Assembly (NCBI GenBank): GCA_027064095.1 | Contig: JAMOQI010000013.1 | Span: 1-62,544 of the forward strand | From: Bacteroidales bacterium | Lineage (GTDB): Bacteria > Bacteroidota > Bacteroidia > Bacteroidales > UBA1556 | Length of the DNA stretch: 62,544 nucleotides | Direction: 5' to 3' | Shown here: piece after piece, positions 7,464-16,829 of the stretch | Layout of the letters: every line of letters starts with the position of its first letter | How positions within the stretch are numbered: the stretch's first letter is position 1 | Position numbers and translations under genes: made by a program | The notes under the pieces: generated by a model | Told to the model about the DNA's origin: nothing | What the model saw: the letters and a program-made list of their open reading frames with translations, nothing else | Databases searched by the model: none

Positions 7464-10235
7464 CTACCTTAATAGTGTTACTGTCCCGGTAATTTGATAT
7501 GGGTCAATACTTTTTTCAGAAACTCTTATTATATAAGTATAAACACCAGAAGGAAGGTCTATATGATCTTTTGTTCCATCCCATTGAGCGTATTTATCAT
7601 TAGACTTAAACACAACAGTCCCCCATCGATCATAGATAATAAACTCATAAAAAGCATTATCAGAAACAATTCCCAATGGTCCAAATTTATCATTTAAGCC
7701 ATCACCATTGGGAGTAAATGCAGAAGGAATATACAAAGCACAGTGTTCTACATATACAAAAACAGAAGCCGTATCATAGCAATTAGTACCATTTTGAGAG
7801 TTTATTGCCAAAAGCTTATAAGTTTTAGAAGCTGTTGGCTCATCTCCCCAACTTGGAGCTCTGCTTCCACTATCCCACAAATAAGACATTCCACCTTGAG
7901 CAGAAAGAGTTACTATACCTCCCCTACATAAAGTATCATAATCGCTCAAAGCTCTGGCGATTGGCAAAGAGAGAATAGTCACTTGCACATCGGCACTGTC
8001 AACACAATTATTATTATCGGTTACTACAACTGTATATATCTTATCATCAACAGGATTAACTGTTTGAGATGATTGATTAGAACCATTACTCCACTGATAA
8101 ATATTTCCACCACTGGCCCACAAAACAACATCTGTATTTTCACAAATAGTTGTATCATTAGAAATATTAATAATTGGGAGTGGTGCCACCGTAACAAAAA
8201 CAGAGCTATCGTAGACACATGTATTAGAATCTGTTACCGTAACAAAATAAGTTGTACTACTTGAAGGTGCTACTTGTATATTTGCACTATTATCACCATT
8301 ACTCCAAACATAAATATCACCACCACTAGCAAATAAAGATGCTTGTGTGCCAATACAAATTAAAGTATCATCAGACATTATTATTTGAGGTAAAGGATTT
8401 GCTACTACCATAATACTATCTTCGTTACTACAACCTACTAATGTAGTTGCTGTTAGTTTGTACGTTTGTGTTGAATTAACCGTAACATTAATATTTGAAT
8501 TTGTACTACCATTACTCCACAAATAAGAAGTAGCAGGCACAGTATTTCCACTACTAAGCAAAATATTATCATTTAAGCAAATTGCTGTATCATTACCTAT
8601 ATCGATAATAGGTGCAGGATTAACATAAACAGCTAAAGTAGTATCATATAGACAACCTGCGCCATCTTGCATTGTATATATAAGGCTATCTATTCCAGGG
8701 TATAGAGCAGTATAATTAATAGTATCACCACTACCAAAATTCCAATACGTGGTATCAATAACAGGAGTGTATCCCCATGAAACCGGCATAACTGAAGGGT
8801 TAAAATCTAAACCCCATGAAAAGATAAAACCATTATCAATAGCAAGATTATCAGTAACAATTATACTCCACGCACCATTTAATGGACAACCAATAAAATT
8901 ATTAAAAGGAGTTTCCGGTGAATAAATAACCTGTGGATAAGGAGGTGATGCCGTTGAAGTAGTAGGATAAGCCGTAGATGGAGGCAAATAGTTATGATTA
9001 TATACAGAATTCCCTAAGGCATCAGTAAAACTATGACTGTATGTACCTACAGCATTCAACATAGTTGTTGTCCCATTGCTCTGCCAATAATACATATATC
9101 CTAAGCCAGGAATTTGCTGAGAATTATTATCAATCGGTTCTCCTAAATAAGTACTTGTTCCACCGGGATAAGACTTAAGAGTTACAGAAGAATTATTTGG
9201 ACATTTTACAACAATATTTAAATCACCAAGATATGAATGCTCAATTTCAGCAAATATTCTTAGAACATCAGATGCTTGTTGCACTGTTTGTCCAGCATTA
9301 AAACCAGAGAATACTAAATTAGAAGTATAAGAAACTCCTGAACCATCAGGTAAATAAGTAGTCCCTGCAACTGAAAGAGATGGTATTATCTCCCAGTGTG
9401 TAGCACTAACATAACCATTCAGTTGCGTGCTATCAAATTGACAAATAGTATCGTTAAGGATATCTGTTCCAGCAAAAACCGGTGGTGTTGACACTCTAAT
9501 TCTAACTTCTGTAGCCTGACTTGCCCTACAACCATTAGTATCTTCAGCAATTATATATGCATTATAACCTTGAACATTATTAAAAACAGCAGAAACAGAT
9601 TTTCCATTAACAACAGCTCCTCCATTAAAATTCCAAGAGAAAGTCGTTGTAGCAGTATCTTGATGATAGTAAAAATTATTAAAAGGAAATACAGCAGAAG
9701 CTGTTAGCTGTACAGAATCACCTGGACAAATATCGATATAATAAATACCATTAGTAGAAGTAAATTGAGGAGTTGAAGAAAGAACAACTGCATTAAAATC
9801 CTGACAAGGGACACCACAACTTATGTTAGCCGCCCAGCCGGCTCCCTGTCCAACTGATGACCATCTAAAAGTAAGCTTTCCTCCGGGATTAAACAGACTA
9901 GCTCTAATAGTTTGTCCTACGGGAGTATTACCATTATTATAAACTCCTATTAACGGAGAATTTACAGAAGCACCATCAAATACCTCAAGTACATCGCCTA
10001 TACTGACCGCAAAAGAAGTAAACGAAACATCTGTAAATCCTGCAGCTGCCGGAGCAATGGTAACAATATAACTCTGACCAGAAACATAACCTCCATTAGG
10101 GCCTCCTGAATCATAAAAAGTACCGGAACAGGTACTAATTGTTTGATTATTATAAGAAGAAATAAGATATGTTTGAGCTGAAATAACACCTCTTAATCCA
10201 AGAAAAAGTACAAATAATAATATTGCTCTTAACAA
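7464..10235 (-). CDS. type IX secretion cargo: CUB + P-domain + Ig/PKD-like repeats + type-B sorting domain
   Basis: This 923-residue protein opens with a signal peptide (about residues 1-20, cleavage after SAQ). Next is a CUB-like domain (about 30-140, ending near a Cys in ANISCG). The middle (about 255-500) resembles a proprotein-convertase P-domain, with IEHSYLGDLNIVVKCPN and a final IVTDNLAIDNGFIFSWGL. Four Ig/PKD-like repeats follow (about 540-830), each with a C-x-x-x-x-x-L start and a YLWSNGS or YQWSNGS core. The last 94 residues (830-923) are a gliding-motility-associated type-B C-terminal domain (IPSAFTPNGDGLND, RWG, WDG, GVYTYIIRV), the T9SS export and anchoring signal. The reading frame starts at TTG (10235); no ATG precedes the signal peptide. 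No protease domain is visible despite the P-domain. The protein is probably surface-exposed and adhesive. Confidence 0.88.
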   Translation of the reverse strand: MLRAILLFVLFLGLRGVISAQTYLISSYNNQTISTCSGTFYDSGGPNGGYVSGQSYIVTIAPAAAGFTDVSFTSFAVSIGDVLEVFDGASVNSPLIGVYNNGNTPVGQTIRASLFNPGGKLTFRWSSVGQGAGWAANISCGVPCQDFNAVVLSSTPQFTSTNGIYYIDICPGDSVQLTASAVFPFNNFYYHQDTATTTFSWNFNGGAVVNGKSVSAVFNNVQGYNAYIIAEDTNGCRASQATEVRIRVSTPPVFAGTDILNDTICQFDSTQLNGYVSATHWEIIPSLSVAGTTYLPDGSGVSYTSNLVFSGFNAGQTVQQASDVLRIFAEIEHSYLGDLNIVVKCPNNSSVTLKSYPGGTSTYLGEPIDNNSQQIPGLGYMYYWQSNGTTTMLNAVGTYSHSFTDALGNSVYNHNYLPPSTAYPTTSTASPPYPQVIYSPETPFNNFIGCPLNGAWSIIVTDNLAIDNGFIFSWGLDFNPSVMPVSWGYTPVIDTTYWNFGSGDTINYTALYPGIDSLIYTMQDGAGCLYDTTLAVYVNPAPIIDIGNDTAICLNDNILLSSGNTVPATSYLWSNGSTNSNINVTVNSTQTYKLTATTLVGCSNEDSIMVVANPLPQIIMSDDTLICIGTQASLFASGGDIYVWSNGDNSANIQVAPSSSTTYFVTVTDSNTCVYDSSVFVTVAPLPIINISNDTTICENTDVVLWASGGNIYQWSNGSNQSSQTVNPVDDKIYTVVVTDNNNCVDSADVQVTILSLPIARALSDYDTLCRGGIVTLSAQGGMSYLWDSGSRAPSWGDEPTASKTYKLLAINSQNGTNCYDTASVFVYVEHCALYIPSAFTPNGDGLNDKFGPLGIVSDNAFYEFIIYDRWGTVVFKSNDKYAQWDGTKDHIDLPSGVYTYIIRVSEKSIDPYQITGTVTLLR

Positions 10236-10331
10236 AATAACCTATATTAAAATAACTATATACAATGACGTAAAAGTAGCACAAATAGTTGCTTGATTGT
10301 AAAATAAATTATATCAACTGAGTTTATATAT

Positions 10332-10382
10332 TAACCCGCATTATTCATACAATTCGCTTTGCTTTTGAATGAATAAGCAATG
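10332..10382. repeat. dispersed noncoding repeat, copy 1, with internal inverted repeat
   Basis: The 26-bp core at 10341-10366 matches 34863-34888 with a single mismatch. Here TTATTCAT (10341-10348) pairs with ATGAATAA (10369-10376), so the copy can fold into a stem with a 20-nt loop. It lies in the gap between rdgB and the T9SS cargo gene. The preceding AACCCGCATTATTCA recurs in related form near 34552. No coding potential was seen. It could be a relic of a small mobile element. Confidence 0.55.
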
Positions 10383-10493
10383 AGAAAAAAATTCTCCGCT
10401 GTGGCACTTTGGAAAGTAAATGAGAAACACTCCCAAAAACAACATATTAACAGGATAATTCAAGAAAAATAAAAGACAATTAATACGTTGGAA

Positions 10494-11075
10494 TTAATTC
10501 TTATTGCTTAGGTAAGAAATCATTTTCGATAATGCTACAGCCCTATGGCTAAATTTATTCTTCTCCTCAATACCCATTTCTGCATAAGTTTTATCATAGC
10601 CATAAGGCCTAAAAATTGGATCATAACCAAAGCCCTCTCCTCCACGGAATTCGGAAATTATCTTTCCTTTAACTTCCCCTCGAAAGAATTTAGTTTTCCC
10701 ATTGAGTTTTAGGCAAATAACAGTAACAAATTTTGCATTACGATTTGCTTCACCTTCAAGTTCTTTCATTACTTTTAAGTTATTATCTTCGTAAGTGCAG
10801 TTTTCACCGGCATAGCGTGCAGAAAACACTCCGGGCCTTCCATCTAAGGCTTCTATTTCAATTCCAGAATCATCAGCAAAGCAGTCATAATTATATTTTT
10901 CTAATACCCAATTGGCTTTTTGCTCTGCATTTCCTTCAAAAGTATCAGCAGTTTCAGGAATATCATCAAAACAAGATATATCCTTTAGACTGTTAATTTC
11001 AAAAAAAGATTTTAATTTTTCTCTTACTTCATCAAGTTTATGAGAATTATTAGATGCAAAAACTATTGATTCCAT
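10494..11075 (-). CDS. rdgB: dITP/XTP pyrophosphatase (RdgB/HAM1 family)
   Basis: This enzyme hydrolyses non-canonical purine triphosphates (dITP, XTP) to monophosphates, keeping them out of DNA. The 193-residue length is typical. The nucleotide-binding start ASNNSHK is at residues 7-13, the metal-binding FADDSG at 66-71, and GRPGVFSARYAG at 79-90. GFGYDPIF, which recognises the base, is near residue 150, and SHRA is near the C-terminus. It lies downstream of ppiD on the same strand, but a good terminator separates them and no promoter box was found, so its expression may rely on read-through or an unrecognised promoter. Confidence 0.95.
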   Translation of the reverse strand: MESIVFASNNSHKLDEVREKLKSFFEINSLKDISCFDDIPETADTFEGNAEQKANWVLEKYNYDCFADDSGIEIEALDGRPGVFSARYAGENCTYEDNNLKVMKELEGEANRNAKFVTVICLKLNGKTKFFRGEVKGKIISEFRGGEGFGYDPIFRPYGYDKTYAEMGIEEKNKFSHRAVALSKMISYLSNKN

Positions 11076-11116
11076 AATTTTAAAGTATTATAATTATTAC
11101 ACTTCCTAAACAATAA

Positions 11117-11157
11117 TTAAAAAGCCCATCAATTCAAAAGAGAATGTAATGGGCTTT
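11117..11157 (-). terminator. intrinsic terminator after ppiD
   Basis: AAAGCCCAT (11121-11129) pairs with ATGGGCTTT (11149-11157). On the minus strand the stem is followed by a T-rich tract. It begins 25 bp beyond the ppiD stop and lies before rdgB. Confidence 0.75.
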
Positions 11158-11181
11158 CCATAACTATCAATCTATTTCTTA

Positions 11182-13362
11182 TTAATAGAAAAAGTATAAG
11201 AAGTTTTCTATCACGGCATTCTCTTCTAATGCATTATATGCAGAAGTTGCAACTCTTTGATTGAAAGTATCAAAATTTCTTTGTTGGAAATATTTCACAT
11301 CAGCCACTTGAGGCTTTTTGCCAGCTTCGACAACTTTGAAGAAAAACACTGCTTGATCACCTTTAAGAGGTCCAAGAAGCTTACCTTGCTCTGCAACAGC
11401 CATCCTACCTTCAATATTTTGCTCAGGACCATAATTAGGAAGAGAGTAAGAAGCAAAAGAAAGAGTAGCAGTATCTGCCTGCGCACCAAAGATTTTATCA
11501 TCTAAGCTTTTTACATTCTTCATTTTTTCCTTAAGGATACGAGCTTTTACATCTCTTGTAACCAACACCTTGATATCATCTTTTACAGCCTCTAATGGTA
11601 AAATTCCTTTTGGTCGGATATCTGTCAATACAGCAACCATCACCTTATTCTCAAAATCAAAAACATTTGAAACATTACCAATTGTAGTATTTTCATCAAA
11701 CATCCATTTTACTACATCACGAGAATTTTTAAGACCGTTAATTCCACCGGCAAGCTTATCAGTAAAATCACCTTTCATTACATTCAAGCCTAAACTAGCA
11801 GCAGAGGTATCGAAAGATTCATAATTCTGATTCATAGCAGCAAATTTAATTGCCTTAGCATAAACTGCATTAAAAGTCTCTTGAGAGAATGTAATAGGTA
11901 AATCAATTTGAGCCACTCTAACTTTCTCAGTATCCTTAAGTTTATCATCGATTCTAAGAATATGATATCCAAAAGCTGTTTCTACCAAAACAAAATCACC
12001 TTTTTTGCCATTGATACATGCTTTATTAAATTCAGGAACCATAGCTCCATCAGCAAACCAACCAAGGCTTCCTTGATTTTCTTTGGCAGAAGGGTCATCA
12101 GATTTAATTACTAATGCGTCAAACTCTTTAGGATGAGACTTTACTACTTCTAAAATACTGTCAGCAAGAGCACGAGCTCCAATTTTAGTTCTTGTAGTAG
12201 TTTGGGCAGCATTATATGCACCAGAATATGCGATAAGAATATGACTTGCCTTCATTGAATCAGGGCGCATACTTCTATCAATAATCCTTGCTACATGATA
12301 TGCATTATTTTCAGTCCAAGGACCTAAAACGCTACCAACTTCAGCAGCAAAAGCAGCAGAATCAATAAATGGAGAGAGAGTTCCCTTTTTAAACCATGAA
12401 CTATCATAACGATTTTCGCCGATACGATTTACATAATAAAGTATATTCTCGTTTTCAACAGTCGCAAACTCTTGTCTAATTTCATTAATTTGCTTTTGTA
12501 AATCGGCAATATCCTTTTGACTAGGACGAACATCCCAAGTGATATATTCAATTTTTCTTGTCTCCTTCTTATTATCAAACTCATAACTATGCTCATCGTA
12601 ATATTTTTGATAATCAGCATCAGTTGGATTAGCTTCAGCATCAGTAATAATACTATAACGAGCTCCATTATAAACAACTTTATTCATAATGCTATTATCA
12701 TAAAAATCAGCTTTAGCAAGATCTTCGGGCATATAGTAAGCTTTAGCAATAAGGCTATTATATTTTTTTGTACTAATATCATTTCTGATATATGTTTTCA
12801 ACATATCCCATTGAGCTTTAGACTCCAATGCTTGTTGACGTTGTTTTGGGTCTTCACTTTTAACACCTTGTTCTAAATAATTTAAGAAATTTGTAACTGC
12901 CTGAGGATTAAATTGCCCAGTTTTAGGGTCACTAAAGTTTCTAATAATTTCTTGATGAGGATTATCGCCAATAAGATTGTCCATATATTCATCCATGGTT
13001 ACTTTTGCCACAGGGTCATTACCTATTTTTTGAAGCAAACCAATCTCTTCCATTTGTTGACGCATGATGGTTTCTCTTTTAACCAAGTTCCACACATTCA
13101 TAACATTTTGATAAGATTCTTCAGAAGTCAAGCTGCCTTTCTTCATATTACGCATCATAATATCTGCTTGCTCACTAACTCTTTGACTAAAGTCTTGAGT
13201 AGAAACTTTTTCATCATTTATAAGAGCTACTCTGCTTTGATCCAGACGTTTTGATTTGCCAATATTCTTAACTAAATCACCTAAAACAAAAGCAGCTAAA
13301 GCTACTCCAATAATAACTAATAAAAGACCTGATTTTTGTCTAATTTTTCCAATTACTGCCAT
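11182..13362 (-). CDS. ppiD: membrane-anchored periplasmic folding factor, PpiD/SurA-like peptidyl-prolyl isomerase
   Basis: The protein has 726 residues. The N-terminus is a short cytoplasmic stretch then one membrane anchor (about residues 12-30), followed by a SurA-N-like chaperone region (about 36-260). A parvulin rotamase domain (about 365-470) begins with MKASHILIAYSG and includes the conserved LGWFADGAMVPEF and FGYHILRI. A long C-terminal part follows. This is the PpiD architecture: an inner-membrane protein whose periplasmic part helps newly exported outer-membrane proteins fold. It has its own promoter box 27 bp upstream and a terminator downstream, so it is probably a single transcript, although it lies at the end of the coaX-lptC envelope block. 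In this phylum the isomerase activity is often reduced; I cannot judge that here. Confidence 0.88.
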   Translation of the reverse strand: MAVIGKIRQKSGLLLVIIGVALAAFVLGDLVKNIGKSKRLDQSRVALINDEKVSTQDFSQRVSEQADIMMRNMKKGSLTSEESYQNVMNVWNLVKRETIMRQQMEEIGLLQKIGNDPVAKVTMDEYMDNLIGDNPHQEIIRNFSDPKTGQFNPQAVTNFLNYLEQGVKSEDPKQRQQALESKAQWDMLKTYIRNDISTKKYNSLIAKAYYMPEDLAKADFYDNSIMNKVVYNGARYSIITDAEANPTDADYQKYYDEHSYEFDNKKETRKIEYITWDVRPSQKDIADLQKQINEIRQEFATVENENILYYVNRIGENRYDSSWFKKGTLSPFIDSAAFAAEVGSVLGPWTENNAYHVARIIDRSMRPDSMKASHILIAYSGAYNAAQTTTRTKIGARALADSILEVVKSHPKEFDALVIKSDDPSAKENQGSLGWFADGAMVPEFNKACINGKKGDFVLVETAFGYHILRIDDKLKDTEKVRVAQIDLPITFSQETFNAVYAKAIKFAAMNQNYESFDTSAASLGLNVMKGDFTDKLAGGINGLKNSRDVVKWMFDENTTIGNVSNVFDFENKVMVAVLTDIRPKGILPLEAVKDDIKVLVTRDVKARILKEKMKNVKSLDDKIFGAQADTATLSFASYSLPNYGPEQNIEGRMAVAEQGKLLGPLKGDQAVFFFKVVEAGKKPQVADVKYFQQRNFDTFNQRVATSAYNALEENAVIENFLYFFY

Positions 13363-13388
13363 TATATTCTTGTTTAAAAAATTGCTTG

Positions 13389-13396
13389 CAAATGTA
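13389..13396 (-). promoter_or_regulatory. -7 promoter box for ppiD
   Basis: TACATTTG on the minus strand fits TAnnTTTG, 27 bp before the ATG at 13362. Confidence 0.5.
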
Positions 13397-13488
13397 CATT
13401 TAATAATTTAAGTATGGAAATTATTTTCAAACAAAATTATACTGGAAGATAGAGGGTTATTACACTCAATATCTGCACATTACAAATT

Positions 13489-14763
13489 TTATGTATTATT
13501 TCTACTTATTTTGACAAGGTCAATTTTTGTCATACTAGCCTGTAGAATCTCAAAAGTATAGTTTCCAATTTCGAATTTAGCCCCCTTTTGAGGAATACTT
13601 TCATGAAAAGTAATTATGAAACCTCCTAGAGTTTCATACTCTTCAGAATCCTCAAGTCCAAGATGAAATACTTCATTTATATAATCTATTTCCAATCGAG
13701 CTGAAAAGATATAAGTATTCTCATCAATCTGTTTCTCTATTAATTGATCCTTATCAAACTCGTCTTCAATCTCTCCAAAAATCTCTTCCATTAAATCCTC
13801 TAATGTTAATATCCCTGAAGTACCTCCAAATTCATCCAATACAACAGCTATATTATTTTTCTCATTAATCATTTGTTGCAGCATCTCGTTGGCTGCCATT
13901 GTTTCAGGAATAAAAATTATATCTCTAAGTATTTTTATGATACTCTTAGGCTTTTTTATCAAGTCAAAAGCATGCACATAACCAATAATATCATCAATAT
14001 TCTCATTATAAACAAGAATTTTGGAGTGTCCTGTTTTGTGAAATAAATCTAGTAGATTTTCGATACTATCATATTGGTCAATGGCTGCTATCTCAGTCCT
14101 GGGAACCATACACTCCCTAATTTTTGTAGATTGAAAATCGATAGCATTTTTTAATATCTGTAAATCATCATTTATTTCTTCACTATCTTCATTATCCTCA
14201 TTGTGAAACTCTTGAATATAATGATCTAAATCTGTGGTAGTAAAAACATATTTCTTAGAACTAACCTCTATTCTGAATATGTTTTTTAGAATTAATTCTG
14301 ATATTTTTAAGAACGCAAAAATAAATGGAAGTAATAGAAAATAAAGTATCGCAAGAGGAATACTAAATATTTCAATTATTTTATTACTATTTAGTCTAAA
14401 TGTAGCTTTTGGGATAAACTCTGCAAATATTAAAATAATTAATGTTGATATAATTGTATTAAGTAATAAAACTACAATAGGTCCTGAGAGATATGATGGT
14501 AGCAAATTATTTAATTTTGGGCCAATAAAACTTTCCATATAAATTCCATAAAGGACTATTGCAATATTATTTCCTAGCAAAAGCATTGTAATAAAATTGG
14601 CTTCTCTATCATTGAACCAAGATAGAATCTTACCTGTAATTTTATTTTTATTTTTATCGATTTCTATTTTAAGTCTGTTAGCAGAGATAAATGCTATTTC
14701 CATACCTGAAAAGAAAGCAGAGAAGACCAGACTAAGAATAATAATTAAAAGAGCAGTTTCCAT
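13489..14763 (-). CDS. CNNM/CBS-pair transporter-type membrane protein (CorC/hemolysin family)
   Basis: This 424-residue protein has an N-terminal DUF21/CNNM membrane domain with about four segments (residues 1-165), including the FFSGMEIAFIS signature at 18-28. A pair of CBS domains follows (about 205-330, beginning MVPRTEIAAI and ending in FGGTSGILTLEDLMEEI). A CorC_HlyC domain (about 345-420) closes the protein. Members of the family are linked to Mg2+/Co2+ transport; the gliding protein GldE of flavobacteria is a relative, but nothing here singles out that role. Its start codon overlaps the lptC stop by one base, so the two are translationally coupled. The substrate is not established. 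Confidence 0.85.
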   Translation of the reverse strand: METALLIIILSLVFSAFFSGMEIAFISANRLKIEIDKNKNKITGKILSWFNDREANFITMLLLGNNIAIVLYGIYMESFIGPKLNNLLPSYLSGPIVVLLLNTIISTLIILIFAEFIPKATFRLNSNKIIEIFSIPLAILYFLLLPFIFAFLKISELILKNIFRIEVSSKKYVFTTTDLDHYIQEFHNEDNEDSEEINDDLQILKNAIDFQSTKIRECMVPRTEIAAIDQYDSIENLLDLFHKTGHSKILVYNENIDDIIGYVHAFDLIKKPKSIIKILRDIIFIPETMAANEMLQQMINEKNNIAVVLDEFGGTSGILTLEDLMEEIFGEIEDEFDKDQLIEKQIDENTYIFSARLEIDYINEVFHLGLEDSEEYETLGGFIITFHESIPQKGAKFEIGNYTFEILQASMTKIDLVKISRNNT

Positions 14764-15344
14764 TAGTTTATAGTATCACTTACATCAGTATCAAGAGTAA
14801 TATCACCCGTTGGATGACTTATTTCCCAGTTTTCAAATTGTTCATCAGCGATAAGCCCATCACCGAACAATGTTTTATCGTCACTTATAACTTTAACATT
14901 TTTCTCAGTATAAATCTTATGAGTATTTTGATCCCAAATCAATTCTTCGGTAATTAGTTTTTGTCCTTTAGAATTGGTGGCAACAACGTTATTTTCAGCT
15001 TTCATTATTTTCTTTTTAATATAATTAATAGAATAATTAGCACTGATGGTAGATTTAATATTTCCTAAAGAATCATAGAATTCCATTTTCATACCTTGAG
15101 GCATCTCCATAAACTCATCATCACCCGCAAAACGGTTTATTTCAGGAGTTTTCATTAACATAACTAATTTTCCGGAATCGGTGTATTCCAGAGTAACATC
15201 ATAAGTTGACTCCACTGGTGATTTTTCATCCACTCTTAGAGATTCAACAACGGACAAATCATTTTCACACGAAAAAAGCATTGTTCCGACAAAAATCAGA
15301 ACAATGCTTTTGAAAATTAAAATAATATTTTGTTTATTTATCAT
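14763..15344 (-). CDS. lptC: LPS export protein LptC, lipoprotein form
   Basis: LptC is the single-pass bridge component of the Lpt machinery that carries lipopolysaccharide from the inner membrane to the outer membrane. The 193-residue protein begins with a hydrophobic segment ending in a lipobox-like MLFSC (Cys at residue 26), so it may be a lipoprotein rather than a transmembrane protein, as is common in this phylum. The body is beta-rich, with LptC-type segments such as MKMEFYDSLGNIKSTI and the late LFGDGLIADEQFENW. A -7 box lies close upstream. The downstream CBS gene starts at its stop codon. Assignment rests on size, lipobox, motif style and the known gene order coaX-OMP-TPR-lptC. Confidence 0.85.
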   Translation of the reverse strand: MINKQNIILIFKSIVLIFVGTMLFSCENDLSVVESLRVDEKSPVESTYDVTLEYTDSGKLVMLMKTPEINRFAGDDEFMEMPQGMKMEFYDSLGNIKSTISANYSINYIKKKIMKAENNVVATNSKGQKLITEELIWDQNTHKIYTEKNVKVISDDKTLFGDGLIADEQFENWEISHPTGDITLDTDVSDTIN

Positions 15345-15366
15345 CGTGTCAGCTGCGTTTCAGCTG

Positions 15367-15374
15367 CAAAAATA
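15367..15374 (-). promoter_or_regulatory. -7 promoter box for lptC
   Basis: TATTTTTG on the minus strand fits TAnnTTTG, 23 bp before the ATG at 15344. It suggests a promoter inside the coaX-to-lptC series. Confidence 0.45.
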
Positions 15375-15389
15375 TACAATTAATCAGAA

Positions 15390-16808
15390 CTATCTGTACC
15401 TTACTGTTGTTTCTTCATTTATCCAGCATTCAACAGTAATTTTCTGTCCGGCTGCAAGATTTCTCATAAAGGCATCTTTTTGTTCTGGAAAACTTTTCTT
15501 TATAGTAGCAAGTTTTTTCCGTGCTATTTCTTTAGTCTTATCATCAGATGATATAGCTATAGCACTTTTGTATTTATCGGCAGCAGCCCAATAAGCAACT
15601 CTAAGACCTTGTAAAGTACATTTTGCAGCACTACTAGTATAAAGATCACCAATTAGTATGTAAGCCATTCCTTCCTTAGGATTGTATTTTAATACCTTTA
15701 ACGCAGCAGACCTAGCAGCTGGATAATTTTTTAATGAACGATAAGTCTCTGATAACAATAAATATGATGAAGCCTTTTTAATAGCTAAAGAATCATTTAG
15801 AGTAGTAGTTGCTTCCTCTAAGTATTTCTTTGCTTTTCCGAACTGTTTACGTTCAAACGCCATTTTACCCATTGAAAATGCAGATTCAGGGGTTGGCTCT
15901 ATAGAATGAACTTTCTCTAATGCATTAAAATAAACATCAGATTTAGTACATTTACGTCTCTCAAAGAACTTTACTATGTTTTTTGCTAACTTCAAATCAT
16001 CAGGATTAGATTCTAACTTTGGACCATATAATTGAACAAGTTTTTCGCATGTAGCAAATTTGCTAACGTTCTTTTCCAAATTAATGTTCACTTTATTATA
16101 GTTCTCCAATTTCTTAGGATTATCAGCATATTTAAGCATATTATATTCTAAGGCGTCTTGAATTTCAACATAATTTTCTAATATCAGATCCTTTTCGGCA
16201 TGCTTTTGCTGAACATATCTTACAGAAGCAACGTAAAAGTAAAACATTGTAGTAGGTTCTGAATTATTTCCCATTAGCTTAAATGACTCTTCAAACATAG
16301 GATAATACACCTCTGACTGCTCCACTCTATACTTCATATAATCTTTGGCTTTACGTCCTAGTAATCGTCCTTTAGGTGACTTTTTATCATCACCAAAGTA
16401 TTTAATACGCTGATCATAAACCATCATTAGAGTATCTACATAAGCTTGCATTTTTATAGAGTCATCTTTATTACTCTTTATCAAATACTTTAGCATTTTA
16501 TTGCCATGGATATACATATTTTTACTCACCAATGGGCAGGCAAAAAAACAATATCTCCAAGAAATCATTGCTTGAGAAACTAGATTAGCATCTTTGTATT
16601 TTCCTGCTTTCCATTGTTTATAAAATTCTCTATAAAGGCTAAGATTCTTAACACAAGTTACACTATCTTTTCCATATTTGCTACCTCCATCAGGAGTTCC
16701 CATATTAAAATTTAATAAATCAGCACCTGATTGCTCTGCTTTTCCATCAACCAAGCCAACTATCATTATTAAGCTAAAGGTAAGTACTAAAAATTTAAAT
16801 TTGTTCAT
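15390..16808 (-). CDS. exported tetratricopeptide-repeat protein
   Basis: This 472-residue protein has a signal peptide (about residues 1-24). An N-terminal region contains the Cys-rich segment SWRYCFFACPL near residue 85. TPR-like helical hairpins lie in the second half, for example around residues 300-420 (SAFSMGKMAFERKQFGKAKKYLEEA and KNYPAARSAALKVLKYNP). It is periplasmic or membrane-associated and presumably a scaffold. It sits between an outer-membrane barrel gene (21 bp upstream) and lptC. This arrangement is conserved in Bacteroidota, suggesting a role in envelope assembly, but no function is established. Confidence 0.75.
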   Translation of the reverse strand: MNKFKFLVLTFSLIMIVGLVDGKAEQSGADLLNFNMGTPDGGSKYGKDSVTCVKNLSLYREFYKQWKAGKYKDANLVSQAMISWRYCFFACPLVSKNMYIHGNKMLKYLIKSNKDDSIKMQAYVDTLMMVYDQRIKYFGDDKKSPKGRLLGRKAKDYMKYRVEQSEVYYPMFEESFKLMGNNSEPTTMFYFYVASVRYVQQKHAEKDLILENYVEIQDALEYNMLKYADNPKKLENYNKVNINLEKNVSKFATCEKLVQLYGPKLESNPDDLKLAKNIVKFFERRKCTKSDVYFNALEKVHSIEPTPESAFSMGKMAFERKQFGKAKKYLEEATTTLNDSLAIKKASSYLLLSETYRSLKNYPAARSAALKVLKYNPKEGMAYILIGDLYTSSAAKCTLQGLRVAYWAAADKYKSAIAISSDDKTKEIARKKLATIKKSFPEQKDAFMRNLAAGQKITVECWINEETTVRYR

Positions 16809-16829
16809 CTCAAATTGTGTTTATGTTGT

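Noticed and set aside
10400-10416. TGGCAC-type sequences that might be sigma-54 promoters (also near 20512 and 60857), looked for because rpoN is present
   Set aside because: None has the TTGC -12 element at the right distance; they look like chance matches.
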